From assembly GCA_018136815.1 (NCBI GenBank), contig CM030935.1, positions 186,001-250,000 of the forward strand: DNA of 64,000 bases. Direction: 5' to 3'. The translations under genes and the position numbers were made by a program. Under the pieces are notes generated by a model. The model saw only the letters and a program-made list of their open reading frames with translations. It was not told the origin of the DNA and did no database searches. Each line of letters starts with the position of its first letter. Positions within the stretch are counted from its first letter, which is position 1. The DNA is from Isochrysis galbana. Lineage: Eukaryota > Haptophyta > Isochrysidales > Isochrysidaceae. This document shows, in pieces, positions 20,576-31,383 of this stretch.

Positions 20576-22330
20576 ATGTGCCGCTGTCCACGCGGCGCGG
20601 CGCTTCCGATGCTCATGTCAGCGAGCCTGTCGCTGCTCGATGCGGGCGTAGGGCCGGGCCGGGTTCAATTTCGGCTGAGTGTGGAAGGCGATGAGGATGA
20701 GTATGGTGTGATTGGCACGGTCGACGGGACAGAGGTGAGCGATGAGTCGAGCAGCGACGAGGACGATGAGACGGATGGCAGATGCTTCCTCACACGCTCG
20801 GTGCACGGGGCAGCTCTCCGGTCATTGGGCCGTGTGGGTGCTCCGGCGCGGGCGTGGATGGGGGCTATCCCATCTGATAGCAACCGTCAAGCTCTCATTC
20901 AGGACGCCATCACCCTCGTCGAGCGAGAAGGGGGCCAGACTTTCTGGGCTGACGCCTCTGAGCCGCCACGGTGCTCACTTGAGAGGTATGCTCTCGAAGT
21001 GCTTCATTTCCATCAAGCCGCTGGACGCGATGGCGCTCAATACATGCACGCGTCTGATTCTGAGATGCAGCGCTGTGCGATTTGCTCAGAATCTGGGGGC
21101 AACTGTGCGGTGTGCGGGCGTGACCGATGGAATGGCGGCGTTGAGTGGTGGGTGCAGGTGAGGAGATCAAATGGGCGCCGGCCGTCGATTAAGCTGCATT
21201 GGGATTCTGACGAGGAACGCAAGAAGCAAACTGGGGAGCATATCCCTCCCTGGCTGGCGACAGTCACATATCTGGGTGATGCCGGGGCTCCAACTCTTGT
21301 CCTTCCCATTGTTGCTGACGCAAGAGGTGTCGCCAGGACTCCGTTGCATTTTGGGGGCTTTCGAATGGCCAATCCTCCCTCCGACAAACATCACTCAATC
21401 CGGCAGCCAACGCCATCTCACACGTCTCCGTCAAATACCTGCAGATCAAAGGATTCAATCACCCCGGTCAGGCGCCATGGCGCATTTCTGTCCTTCCCTC
21501 GAGCCGGAAAACACCTCGCATTTGACGGGCGCCTCCTACATGGGGCTCCAGCTGAGCTTTCAACAACCATGCTCCCCATAGAGATGCCCAAGGCGGCTGC
21601 GGATCCTCACGATGAGAATGTAACGGACATCGAAAGGGAGGCCGTCGAAGGGGAGTACGTTCGTGTTTCCATCTTGGTCAACTTGTGGGCAGGGCACAAA
21701 CCGGTAAGTGCTGCGCTAATTTTAGAGACAGCCAAGCGCCGAGCAAACAATCATGACCGAATCCATGTGAAGTCTTCGATTGAGCGATGCCACTGCCTTC
21801 ATCAGCTTGGTTTAAGCATTGTTCAGACCTGAATTTGCCTCAGTTCTGCTTGTTTTGTCACAACCCCAGAACTCACTGCATCATTCCATGCCCTTGACTC
21901 AACCAACCCCTCTTAGGCAAAGATTGATCGCCTACCCGACTCCCTAGCTGCGATTCTATCAAATCGAGAAGTTGGTTCCTTCCAGTCTGCTGCCGAAATA
22001 CCCTCGCTCATCTTGCCCCCTGAAAGCGGTGTTGCTGCTTCGCAACGAGCGGATATCGTAGCGGCGGCCGCTGCAGTGGTCTGTGCAGAGTCGAGGACAC
22101 CGCGCGCGAATGCGCTGGCCAAGGTAGGGTTCGCCTCAATGGAAGTTGGATTCATTCCAAGGTCCCGGGATTGCGAGCGGGTGGTGGGCTGGCGCGCTCT
22201 AGGCCTTGGCTATCCCTTTTTCCATCAGCCCGTGCACGTGCACGGGCTGATGAGCGCGGCCTCGGTTGCGAGTGATGGTGTGGACCCTCCCCACTTCATG
22301 TTTGCCTCGGATATGGAGGTTGAAATATGA
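20576..22330 (+). CDS. Fe(II)/2-oxoglutarate-dependent oxygenase-like protein, two exons (20576-21703, 21917-22330)
   Basis: The double-stranded beta-helix signature is readable. HWD at residues 208-210 supplies the proximal iron ligands (HxD). TYLGDAGAPTLVLP is the strand typical of prolyl-4-hydroxylase-type folds. LAFDGRLLHGAP gives the distal His (322), and YVRVSILVNLWAGHKP supplies the likely 2-oxoglutarate-binding Arg (363). A canonical GTAAGT donor at 21704 and a TCTTAG acceptor before 21917 join in phase and add 137 residues. A Cys pair region (CAICSESGGNCAVCGRDRW) before the core could bind zinc. A Ser/Lys-rich stretch between the two halves of the fold, around residues 265-300, is an insert or an unrecognised in-frame intron. 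The substrate is unknown. Confidence 0.72.
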
Positions 22331-22412
22331 CGAGTCTATGAGGCTAGAGCCTAGCTAGAACCGGGATCATTGTGCGTGGCAATGATCATTGGCAATGAGT
22401 AATGAGTGCTTC

Positions 22413-23537
22413 AACTATCGTTGAAACGATAGGGGCATGGAGCGCGCCACGCTCCCCTCCTCCTTTCCGGGCCACCCCGCCGCGCCAACCGACCAAGAGA
22501 TGACCGACGCCGCACAACCACAACGCCCCGAAGCAGGACCCACGACCATCCCGGTGGCCGCGCGCCACCGCACGCCACGCACGAGGAGCCACAGGCAGCC
22601 ACACATCAACACACACACAGCACACCACCCACAACACCACAGCCACCCAGCCCAAGAGCCTGAACAGATGGCAGATGGGTCTCAAGGCCCCTCCTCCCAT
22701 AGGGAAAGCCGCAAGGCTGGGCCCATACAACGCCACGGCATTGACCTCGTGCGCGAGAACGAGGCACAGGCCTGGCCGGTCGCCATGGCCACCCACCCAC
22801 CCCTCTCTCCACTCTCCTCCCCTGCCGTAGGGGAGGAACCACTCATGCTCCTGGCATGCATGATGGCTTGCCAGGAGCACACTGCCATGCTGGCCCATCC
22901 TCCTCCCCACAGGCTCGCCTGAATCGCGAGTCCTGGCCCGGCGTGGCCAGCCCATCGCTCCAACCCCTCCTCCCCCCTGGTCGACAGGCAGACAGGTGCA
23001 GACTGGGGCCTCCAAAGGCGCAGGAGCGCCAGCGAGGGAGAGGCAGGGGAGGCCAAGGCCCAGCCCCAGCCTCCTCTGCCCCCTGAGCTGACCTCCAGGT
23101 GCCTCCAGGGGTCGCCAAAGGCCAGAGGGCAGCTGGAGGCCTGCCGCAGGCGCAGGCACGCCATCGCGCGTGCCGCAGGAGAGGAGAGAGAGAGCGCGGA
23201 CAAGGGGCTGGGCGGAGCGAGAGCTCCACCCACATCGAATATTTGGTAAGTCCCGCTCCTGCTTACAGGATAAGTCGGGGCTGGCAAGCCGCCGCCCACT
23301 CGGAGACACAGGAGGAAGGGGGGGAATGATCACCGGGGGTGGGCGCGGGCCACCGGACCATATCTAAGCCCTTCACCCCAATCCCCCTAGTAGTGTACGG
23401 GTGAGCCGCCAGATGGCGGGGGGAGAAAGGCCGGGGGAGTGGGGGTGTAGAAAGTATGCTACGTACTACGTGTAGTGGGTAGTGGTTCCATTGTTCCATT
23501 CGCCGCGAGTGCGGTAAGAATATTAAAAGGTTTTTAA
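22413..23537 (+). mobile_element. Internally deleted LINE derivative: ORF1 start joined to R1 body and R3 tail
   Basis: It begins CAACTATCGTTGAAACGATAG, the hairpin 5' end also seen at 43644 and, diverged, at 57701. An ORF1 start follows at 22437 (MERATLPSSFPGHPAAPTDQ), very close to the minus-strand ORF1 at 43619. ORF1 similarity fades at about 22790, where R1 body sequence takes over. The end is GCGGTAAGAATATTAAAAGG plus Ts at about 23537. A second R3 tail copy follows at 23548-23797. No clear target-site duplication was found. Confidence 0.68.
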
Positions 23538-23827
23538 TGATAGTTTGACCGGACCATATCCATATCTAAGCGCACTTCACACTTCACCCCTATCCTTCTA
23601 GTAGTGCACGGGGGAGTCGCCGAGTCGCCTGATGGCGGGGGGGGGGGGGGGGGGGGGAAGGGGGAAGGGCCGGGGGACCGGGGGAGTGGGGATGTAGAAA
23701 CTTTGCTGCGTGCTGCGTGAAAGAGAGTAGTAACTAGTACTAGTAGTGGGTCCACGGCCGCGTGTGCGGTGAGAATATTCAGATTCAGAGGTTTATTATT
23801 TTATATATTTTATCCCTCTCCATACGG

Positions 23828-23970
23828 GCAGACCATCTTGTTGGCTAGCACCCCTAGCCACCTACACCGGACGAGCCATGCGCCAACCGCACACTGCCAT
23901 CGCGGGGGAGGGGCTCCACAGTCCCACAGCACTGAGATTGTGCTCCGACAACAAGAAAACTTCTGAGACG
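23828..23970 (+). promoter_or_regulatory. PAR copy 2, upstream of the NO VEIN-like gene
   Basis: It matches PAR copy 1: CATCTTGTTGGCTAGCA, CCTAGCCACCTACACCGG, ACGAGCCATGCGCCAACCGC, TCGCGGGGGAGGGGCTCC, and the right end ACAACAAGAAAACTTCTGAG. The left terminus is lost or diverged. It points toward the gene and ends about 35-40 bp before the ATG at 24003. Confidence 0.68.
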
Positions 23971-24002
23971 AGAGGTAGTACTTTAAAGTCTCGCTCGCTC
24001 GC

Positions 24003-27000
24003 GTGTGGCGGGAGATGCTTCGTCCGCTTGCTCTGCGGCTGTGGGCGGCGCCGCACTGCCACCGGCTGGTCGACTCGGTGCTGCTCGAGCACGAAGGGCG
24101 GTTGGTGCTCGTACTCGATGCGAGGGGCATCCTTGCGCTCGTCTGCGAGCATGACGCGCCCGTCCCGCCTTGCGCAGGAGGGCTGGCTCGAGCTCCTCCA
24201 GACGGCACCACTGAGCCATGGCCTCAGCTCCGGCTTGTGCGGCTGGCGGATGGACGCGCGCAGTGGCAGGCATGGGCGATTGGTGAGGCGCAGCCGCAGC
24301 CCATCTCAGAAGCCGAGGCGCTTCGTGCCGCCACCTCGCTTAGCCGGCCGCCTCTCACAGAGGCAGGCCGACGCACAATCGTCCACGCAATTGAAGCCTA
24401 TCACCTGCAGCACGTACTCGAGCCCTCCGTCGCCGGCTTCCTCTCATTGCTCGAGAAGCAATTCGTAAGGGCAGACCTCTACCTGTGCGCGCTCTCGCCA
24501 TGCTCTGCGAGGATTTCCCACGCGCTTTGCCGTCAGTTCCGCCACCACCGGCGCGTACATCCAGAATGAGATTTGGTGAACGCCAGGCATGCCCCTGCCC
24601 CATGGATTGCCGAACTTTCACGCAAGTGTTCCTTTCCCATCAATATTCCCCTCCAGATTTGAGCTACTACAAAATGCTGTCGACGAGGGCGCTTCCGCCA
24701 TCCGTCTGGAGCTGCGTCCCGGCGGGGCGCAGACGGGGCCCTCGTTGCTATTCACTCACAATGGCGCACAATTCACGCCGCTTGATGTGAATGGACTCGC
24801 GTCAGTCGGAATGTCCACCAAGACAACAAAACGGGCGGTTGGTTTTATGGGTGTCGGATTCAAAGCCTGCTACAAGAGGTGATGGTCCCGAAACTGGCAC
24901 CGGCCCTCACTCATTCCATTGTTACATTGTGCATGGAGTTCCATGGCTCATGCCCACCGATGCCTTTGGGCTGAACATGAGGCTCGAGGAGCGCCATCTT
25001 AGAGCTAAGAGGCAGGATTGGCTGGGTCGTCACGTTCGTATCTTTTCCCATGCCCCAGATGAGAGTGTATCGCACTACGATTCGCCTTGCAGTCGTCTGC
25101 GCTTCCTCACCCCAGAGGCTTTGTGCCCTCAGGTTTGGAGCAGTAAAATGTTCCGACAAGCAATGGGCCTTTGAATTTTCAGAGGAGACCACTCGCTCTC
25201 TTGCGAGCCGGAGCGGTGGCACACAGCTGCCTCCATCAGGGTGGGTGCTTCTGCCACGTTGGACGGAGACCGCATTTCAGCCGTCTACGGGCTGCGCGTT
25301 TGAACTATGCGCGCCACGTGGAGGTCTTCCCGCCCTTGAACGCGACGTGCGCTTGCTTCCGCCCACCGTCCCGCCCCTCTTGGCACGCTCGGCACTCCAA
25401 TGCAGCATCCCCTCGGTGGGGCCCGCCCCTGCTGTGCCTACGAGCTCTACATGGACCCTCGATTGGGTGGGTGAGCGGCTGTCATGCTCACTGCTGGACT
25501 CGTCTCCAATGGGCGCTACGATGGTCGTCGAGCGCACCGTCGTCGACACCTCTATGCCTGGTCGAGGCACACGGGGCGTGGGCACCACAACACGCTGGCA
25601 GTTCTTGAGGTGGGCGTATGTGCCAGACGTGCCAGCGTGGGAGGCGTATGGAGCACATACGCGACGCGACCCGGGTCCAATGATTCGCAACCAGCAAGAG
25701 GAGGAGCTCGTACTCTTCTTCGAGGCCGATGGCTTCGGGCTGCCAAAAGCATCCGTTGGTGACATCGGCTATGGTGGCCTGCACCCCCATCGAGGTGAGG
25801 GCTCTTCAGGCGAGGCAGCACGCGGGCTGGCGAGAGCATTCCGCGGCGGTGGCGTGCCTGGGAGCGAGGGCCTGCTTCATGCCTTGCTGCCGACACGGCT
25901 TGGGCTGCCCTTGTCCGCGCACATGCACGGGCCTTGGCTCCTTTCTGTCGACCGCCAAGACGTCCAGTCCCTAGAGGTGCGCATGTGCTCGGGATCACAT
26001 ATTCCATTAGGATGAGATCTCACCACTTTGTCTCGTGCAAGGCACCTGGGCGCGCCCACACCAATTTATCGTTGTGCTTCCCCAGCGCTCGAGCTGAGTG
26101 TTCGGTGGGGGAGCGAGCCATGCAAGAGATCCTCCGTGAGAGAATTCAAAACCCTCTGCGTGCGCTCGCGCTCCGCACACCCGCTCCCGCCATCACAGCG
26201 GCCCCGCTACCCCGGTGGGCCTGTTTGATGATGCTCCCGCCCCCGTCCTCATAGGACAACGCATGGAACGCTGCCGCTGCTCGTGAAGTCGTGCACCTCC
26301 TCACTCTGGCGCTGCGGCACATCGCCGTTGCTGCTCAGAAGATGACCAACGCTGCAACAACCCCCAGCGGCTCTCCGCAAACCTCCTCGCACATCACCGT
26401 CCCAGGAGCAAGTGCGGTCTCTTTGCCACGGACAGCGCATACACTCCCTGATCTAGCGCTTGCGCCCGCATACAGCCTACTCCCTCGTGGCATCCGTCGC
26501 AGCACGAATCCCGCCGCTGCACCGCCGCCGCCCCCCCCGCCCCCCCCCTCGGCCAAAGGATGGGGCGGGAGAGGGCGTGGCGTCGGCCGGAGTGGAGGAA
26601 GCGGCAACTTCGTCCAGCCGCAGCATGTGGATCCTGCTTCTCGTCCCCCGTTCGTGGGCAAGGCCACTCTGCCGATGCTCGGGCTCGATCTTGATCTTTC
26701 TCCACTCGAAGTCGCCTTGACTTCAGAGCCGCTCGTTCCTGTGTACTCGCTTCCCGGCCGCGGTCTCCGCTTCGTTCGCGCTACCGAAGCCACGCGGCTT
26801 CCAGCCCCATTCCTTCGCCACCTGCCTGATGGTGTCCTCTCACGTTGGCTGGGCACGCGGCTCCCCTTGGCGGCGCCTCTACTTGGATCGGCAGCAGAGT
26901 CGCCCATATGGGACTTGCTTCATTCGCCTCCAATGGGCGCTCGTGCTGCAGCGTCATTGTCGGCTGCAATCAATGCCGAAGCAGTGGCTATATCCCGGGC

Positions 27001-30000
27001 TGCGACAGCCGCCACGGGAAGCTCCTCGCCGGGAGCTGTAGACCCTGAGACAGCGTCAGCGGCACTTAGTATCCGATTGATGGCCGCTCAGTCAGAAGTG
27101 GCAGATTTGGCACGCCGATCTGCATCACACTGTGCTATCGAGCAGAGCAGCATAGCCACCGGGACCAAAGGGAAAGGCTCTGATCTAGAGGAGTCGTTGC
27201 TCCTGAGGGAAAGTGGCGCTCTCGAGCTTGCATCCTTGATGCGCTGGCCGTCGGCTGAAGTGCTTTCCTTGCCGATGCATGTGCAAGCAGCCCTCCTGCG
27301 CGCCGCCGCAGCCGACGGCGTGCCTGTGCTCCATACGCAAGTTTATAGCATCCTTCATGAAGTTAGGCCCGTTGGCGTGGGCAACGGGGCTTCGGGGATG
27401 GGCAACGGGGCGTCGGGGATGGGCAAGGGCGGCCATAGCGCCGAGATAAATGGCACGTTTGGGGTTTCGCATCCAATGTTGGGACTCGACACGGACTGCC
27501 TCCGGAAGGCATCATCTCTCCTCGAGACTGTGCGCGAGGGTGCCGCATCGCAGCTGAGCCTTGGGAGTCTCGTGAGGCGGATGCTGGGATCGGCAACGGC
27601 AGTGACCAATCCGTTGGCGATGGTGGAGCTTTCACGCCGGCTGATGGTGCTGAAGCGGCCTGACTTGCTTTCACACGTGCTGCTTGCATCGGGGCAGGTG
27701 AGCGAGCTCGGGCGCTGAGAGAGAGGGGCCTACGGCGCATAAGCCGCGCCCAGTCCACATGCGCGCCTCCGCCCCATCATTGTGTGATGGGCTTTCGGTG
27801 AGGCACGTGGGCTGGACTAGGCGCGGCTCCGCCCTTTCATGATACGATGGGCTGTCAGTGAGGCACGCGGGCTGGCCTCGTCAAATCCAGTCACAGAACT
27901 GGTGCTATAGCACGACGCCCTTCAAGTACCACAATAGACTCCAACGCGTAGATTGGGATCGCGCAAGTTTGCGTGACCACTACACCGAACGCCAAGACCC
28001 CGTCTCACACACTCTTGCCAACTGGACAGGTGCACCCCGTGTCCGAGTCCGTCATCGGTGCAGCCTACGGCAACTCCGAGCTCGAGAGCTTACTAGGCGA
28101 GCAAGGCCCCTTCATTTCCGACCTCTACCTGACGCATTCGGAGGCTGCTCTATGCGGCAGCGCTGAATCCTCGCCTGCCCCCCTCCCGTCCGTCCATCTC
28201 GTCTCCGCAAGCGCATGGCGCTCCTTCTTCGCGGCGGCCGGTGCGGCCGAGGGACTCACCTTCACGGTAGCCGCCTCGGGCTTGCCCCCCGCCGAGCGGC
28301 ACGCGCTGCGGCTCGAGATTCGTAAGAACGGCAAATCGGTCAAGCTACCGTACGGCCTCCCGGGCGCCCTCACACGAGAACCGCCGCTCGTTATCGATGC
28401 ATGGCTTTCACCTACGTCAGACCGACTTCTTCGCTCGGCGCAAAACTCGACACCAGCCGCCGCGGCTTTCAGTGCGCTATTGGCCCGATTGAACCTCGAC
28501 GCCGACCCCAAACCATCCGCACAGACGGCGAATGGAGCGCTCGTACCTTCCTTCCGCGGCGATCCTCCGGAAGAGGGTATTGAGGCAGCCAATAGTGAAC
28601 GGCGGTCAACGGTGTCAATAGCTGTTCCCGCACGAAAGCGCGTCTTCTACCTCGCCCACGGCGCGCCCGGCGCCGGCACCGTCGATGTTGGGCCGGCTGC
28701 ATGGGTGAACCGGCTGCGTCGCACTAGCTGGGTCCCTGTGCAAGGAGGTGGATTCGTTACCCCCGCGGAGGCAACGCTTCTGGACTCTTCAACATCCGAA
28801 GACGGTGGGCACCTGCTGATTGCGGCATTGCCGGAGTGGGTCCGTGCTGCGCTAAGTGCTGAGCCCCTTGGCTCCTACTTGGGGTGGGGAACCGCGCCTC
28901 CGCCCTCACCTATGCAGCGCTTCCGGAGGATGTTGCAAGAGGTTGTGACACTCCGCGCAGCCGCCCCACCAAGAAGTGACGCTTCCACCACCGCCATTGC
29001 ACCACTTGCCGTATCCAACAGCTCGAACGTCGTCCGGGTTTGGTGCGCTTTGGCCGCCGCAGAATCGGCGGGCGAACTGAGTTCCCGAGACCGTGACATC
29101 ATCAGGAGAGCTGCCCGGGAGCAGTCGCTCCTGCCCCTCGGCAGTACGCTCGTCCCGGCATCAAGGGTCGTCTGTCGCATTGCGCCGCAATTAAAGCGAC
29201 GCCCACTCGAGGACCAGCCACCAGCACCACCCCGCTCGCTTGCTGAACTCGATCTCCCCGCCCATCGGCTCCCACCTCCACCCCCGCCCCCACCAAGAGC
29301 ATCGCACGCCGTACTTGCAGAGAAAGACTCCGCAGCTACAGTAGCCGACGCAGCTCTTATTGATGCGCTCGTTTCCGAAGGGTATCTTCTCGACATTGCG
29401 TCGGACCCGCAGCTCTGCGACCTAGCGTCTCCTTTGCGATCCTTGCTGGAGCTGCCTGCAACACCCCAAGCTGATGCGGTGAGGACGTGGCTCGAGTCTC
29501 TGTGGGCATTGCCACCGCCGAAGGATGGTGACGGTGCTCTTCCACGTTTGCGTCTCATGCTGAGCCTCGCGATGCGATTCCTCATTGCTGCCGCACACCC
29601 GAGGCTGGACCCTGCGGCCGCCTCCAACGCGGAGGTATTTTCGTCTCCTCGCGCTCACTCCGACGCAATGGCCGCGCTTCCATCGCTGAAGTTGCTACTT
29701 TGCTTCCGTCCACGACGAGACGAAGCGGGTCATGAGTGGGTAACCTTCCCACCAAAACGGGGCGACTCACATCCGCTGCTCGACGACGATGAGGTCAAGG
29801 TCCCCTTCGTCTCCGGCATGGCCTTCGGCTTCCTCGCATGTCTTCGGCATCATCTCGATGGCATTGTTTCAGCGGCCGCCGCATTCAGTGCCGTCGCTTC
29901 GGATGTTGGCTCTCCTGCCGTGCATTCCTCTCCTGCCTCGGGTTCTGCCGCGATAGCGGCTGACGGCCGTTTTGCTTCTTTGAATAAAGCGCTTCGCCGT

Positions 30001-31383
30001 ATCGACTCGAACTTGTGCGCAGTACTGCGACTGTCTCGGCTCACAGATGAAAGCTTTCGCCTTCAGACTTCACGTGACGGTCCTCCTGAGCCACTCCCCG
30101 CTGTTGCGAACCGTCTCCAAGTCTTTTTACGACTGTTGTGGGAACAAGTTGGTCCTATGGCTGCAGCCGATCGTCTTACCTCAGCAACCGTTGGCCATTC
30201 TGCAAGCGCCACAGCATCCACGCTGCCGCCGCGTGCCCAGGTGCAGCGTCATCGTGCCTTGTGGCGAACCTTCACCTCGCCCCCGCTGCCCCCGGGTGGT
30301 GTCGTGTCCGCACCACGCCAAGCACAGCTTTATGCCCTCGTTGAATGGTTGGATGGACCCCCGCCTCCTATCTCGTCGAGCTTCGCCGGCGCAGTCTCGC
30401 CGTCACGGGCCGTAGTCTCGATTAGCCTGGCCGGAGATGAAGTCGACTATGCAGCTGACCTTGCGGATGGATTGGCGGCTCTGGTGTTGCCGCGAGGCGC
30501 CCCGCGCCCTACTCGCCTGTTCGGACTCCTTGCCCAACTCGAATCGTCGCGCGGTTTTGAGAAGCTCCTCCGACGAGATTTTCCGCAGTCTGAGCTCCCA
30601 GCGCCATGCACCGAGAGCGAGCGGCAACGGAAGCCGCCGCCGCCCCCGCCGCATCCCCTGCCTAATGCGGCGGCGTCACTTGCGGACTCCTTCTTAGCCA
30701 GCTTTAGCGGCACCACGATAGGGACCGGTGGCGCCATGGGATTACCTTGTGGAATCCCCCCAGTAGCCGACGCGTCTGACGGCGACGCTTGCTCCGGCGA
30801 CGAAAGTGACGATGCGGACCCAGGGGCGTCAAAGTCTGAGGATGACTCCGGGCCCCTTTCAAAGACGGCACTCAAGAAGCAGCGTAAAAGAGAAAATGCT
30901 GCCGCGGCAGCAGTTGCTCTGACACCCATCAGCTCCGACTCCATAGGCCACCGCCTGTTGCTACGGATGGGGTGGAAGGGTGATGGCTATGGACTAAGAG
31001 ACGACGCCATCGCGGAGCCCATTCAGCCAAACGCCAACGGGATGGATGGCAAGCCAAAGCGCCGAGGGCTCACTGCTGAGGAAGAGGGGGCGCACCTCAA
31101 TGCTAGCGGTGGTGCGACATCACTAACCGATTGCGAGGAAGTTGAAAGCGCCAAGCGGCGCCGCTTGGACAGGGGGGCTTTGGATCATGCTCTCGAGAGC
31201 TCGACCATGAGCTTGAGGTCTCTGGATCGTGCAGTCGAGCGAGATGACCTCTCCGCCCGGCCGTCTTGCGAGTGGCAAATTATTGTTGCTTTCCCGGTCC
31301 CCATGGCGGAGCCCATGGTCCGAGGACAACTCGCAAAGGTGCCGTCAATGCACGTCTTGCACGCTGCACCTAGTGGTAAGTGA
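24003..31383 (+). CDS. Giant NO VEIN/sacsin-type GHKL ATPase with C-terminal G-patch, five exons
   Basis: Exons are 24003-24484, 24657-24878, 25133-25976, 26255-27697 and 28030-31383, all GT-AG and phase-consistent (2114 residues). The joint 24484/24657 rebuilds VRADLYLFELLQNAVDEGAS, the N-box of Hsp90/GHKL ATPases as used in sacsin and plant NO VEIN. THNGAQFTPLDV and GFMGVGFKACYKR follow as ATP-lid and glycine motifs. Exons 3-5 add WLLSVDRQDVQSLEDNAW and VHPVSESVIGAAYGN, typical of this class. Near nt 30940-31075 is IGHRLLLRMGWKGDGYGL with RRGLTAEEE, a G-patch, usually a partner motif for DEAH RNA helicases. The fusion is in one unbroken exon. The final codons overlap a GTAAGT donor at 31376, so a further exon is possible. 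Confidence 0.75.

Noticed and set aside
26335-26907. 190-codon minus-strand frame
   Set aside because: Antisense to exon 4 of the NO VEIN-like gene; composition-driven.
28875-29627. 250-codon open frame antisense to exon 5 of the NO VEIN-like gene
   Set aside because: It is a shadow of a GC-rich coding strand. Ser/Arg/Gly-rich sequence without a domain, while the sense strand has a consistent family signature.
31376-31383. A further exon of the NO VEIN-like gene after the GTAAGT at 31376
   Set aside because: No matching downstream exon is visible in the repeat-filled region to 33900. I kept the TGA at 31381-31383 as the stop but noted the donor.
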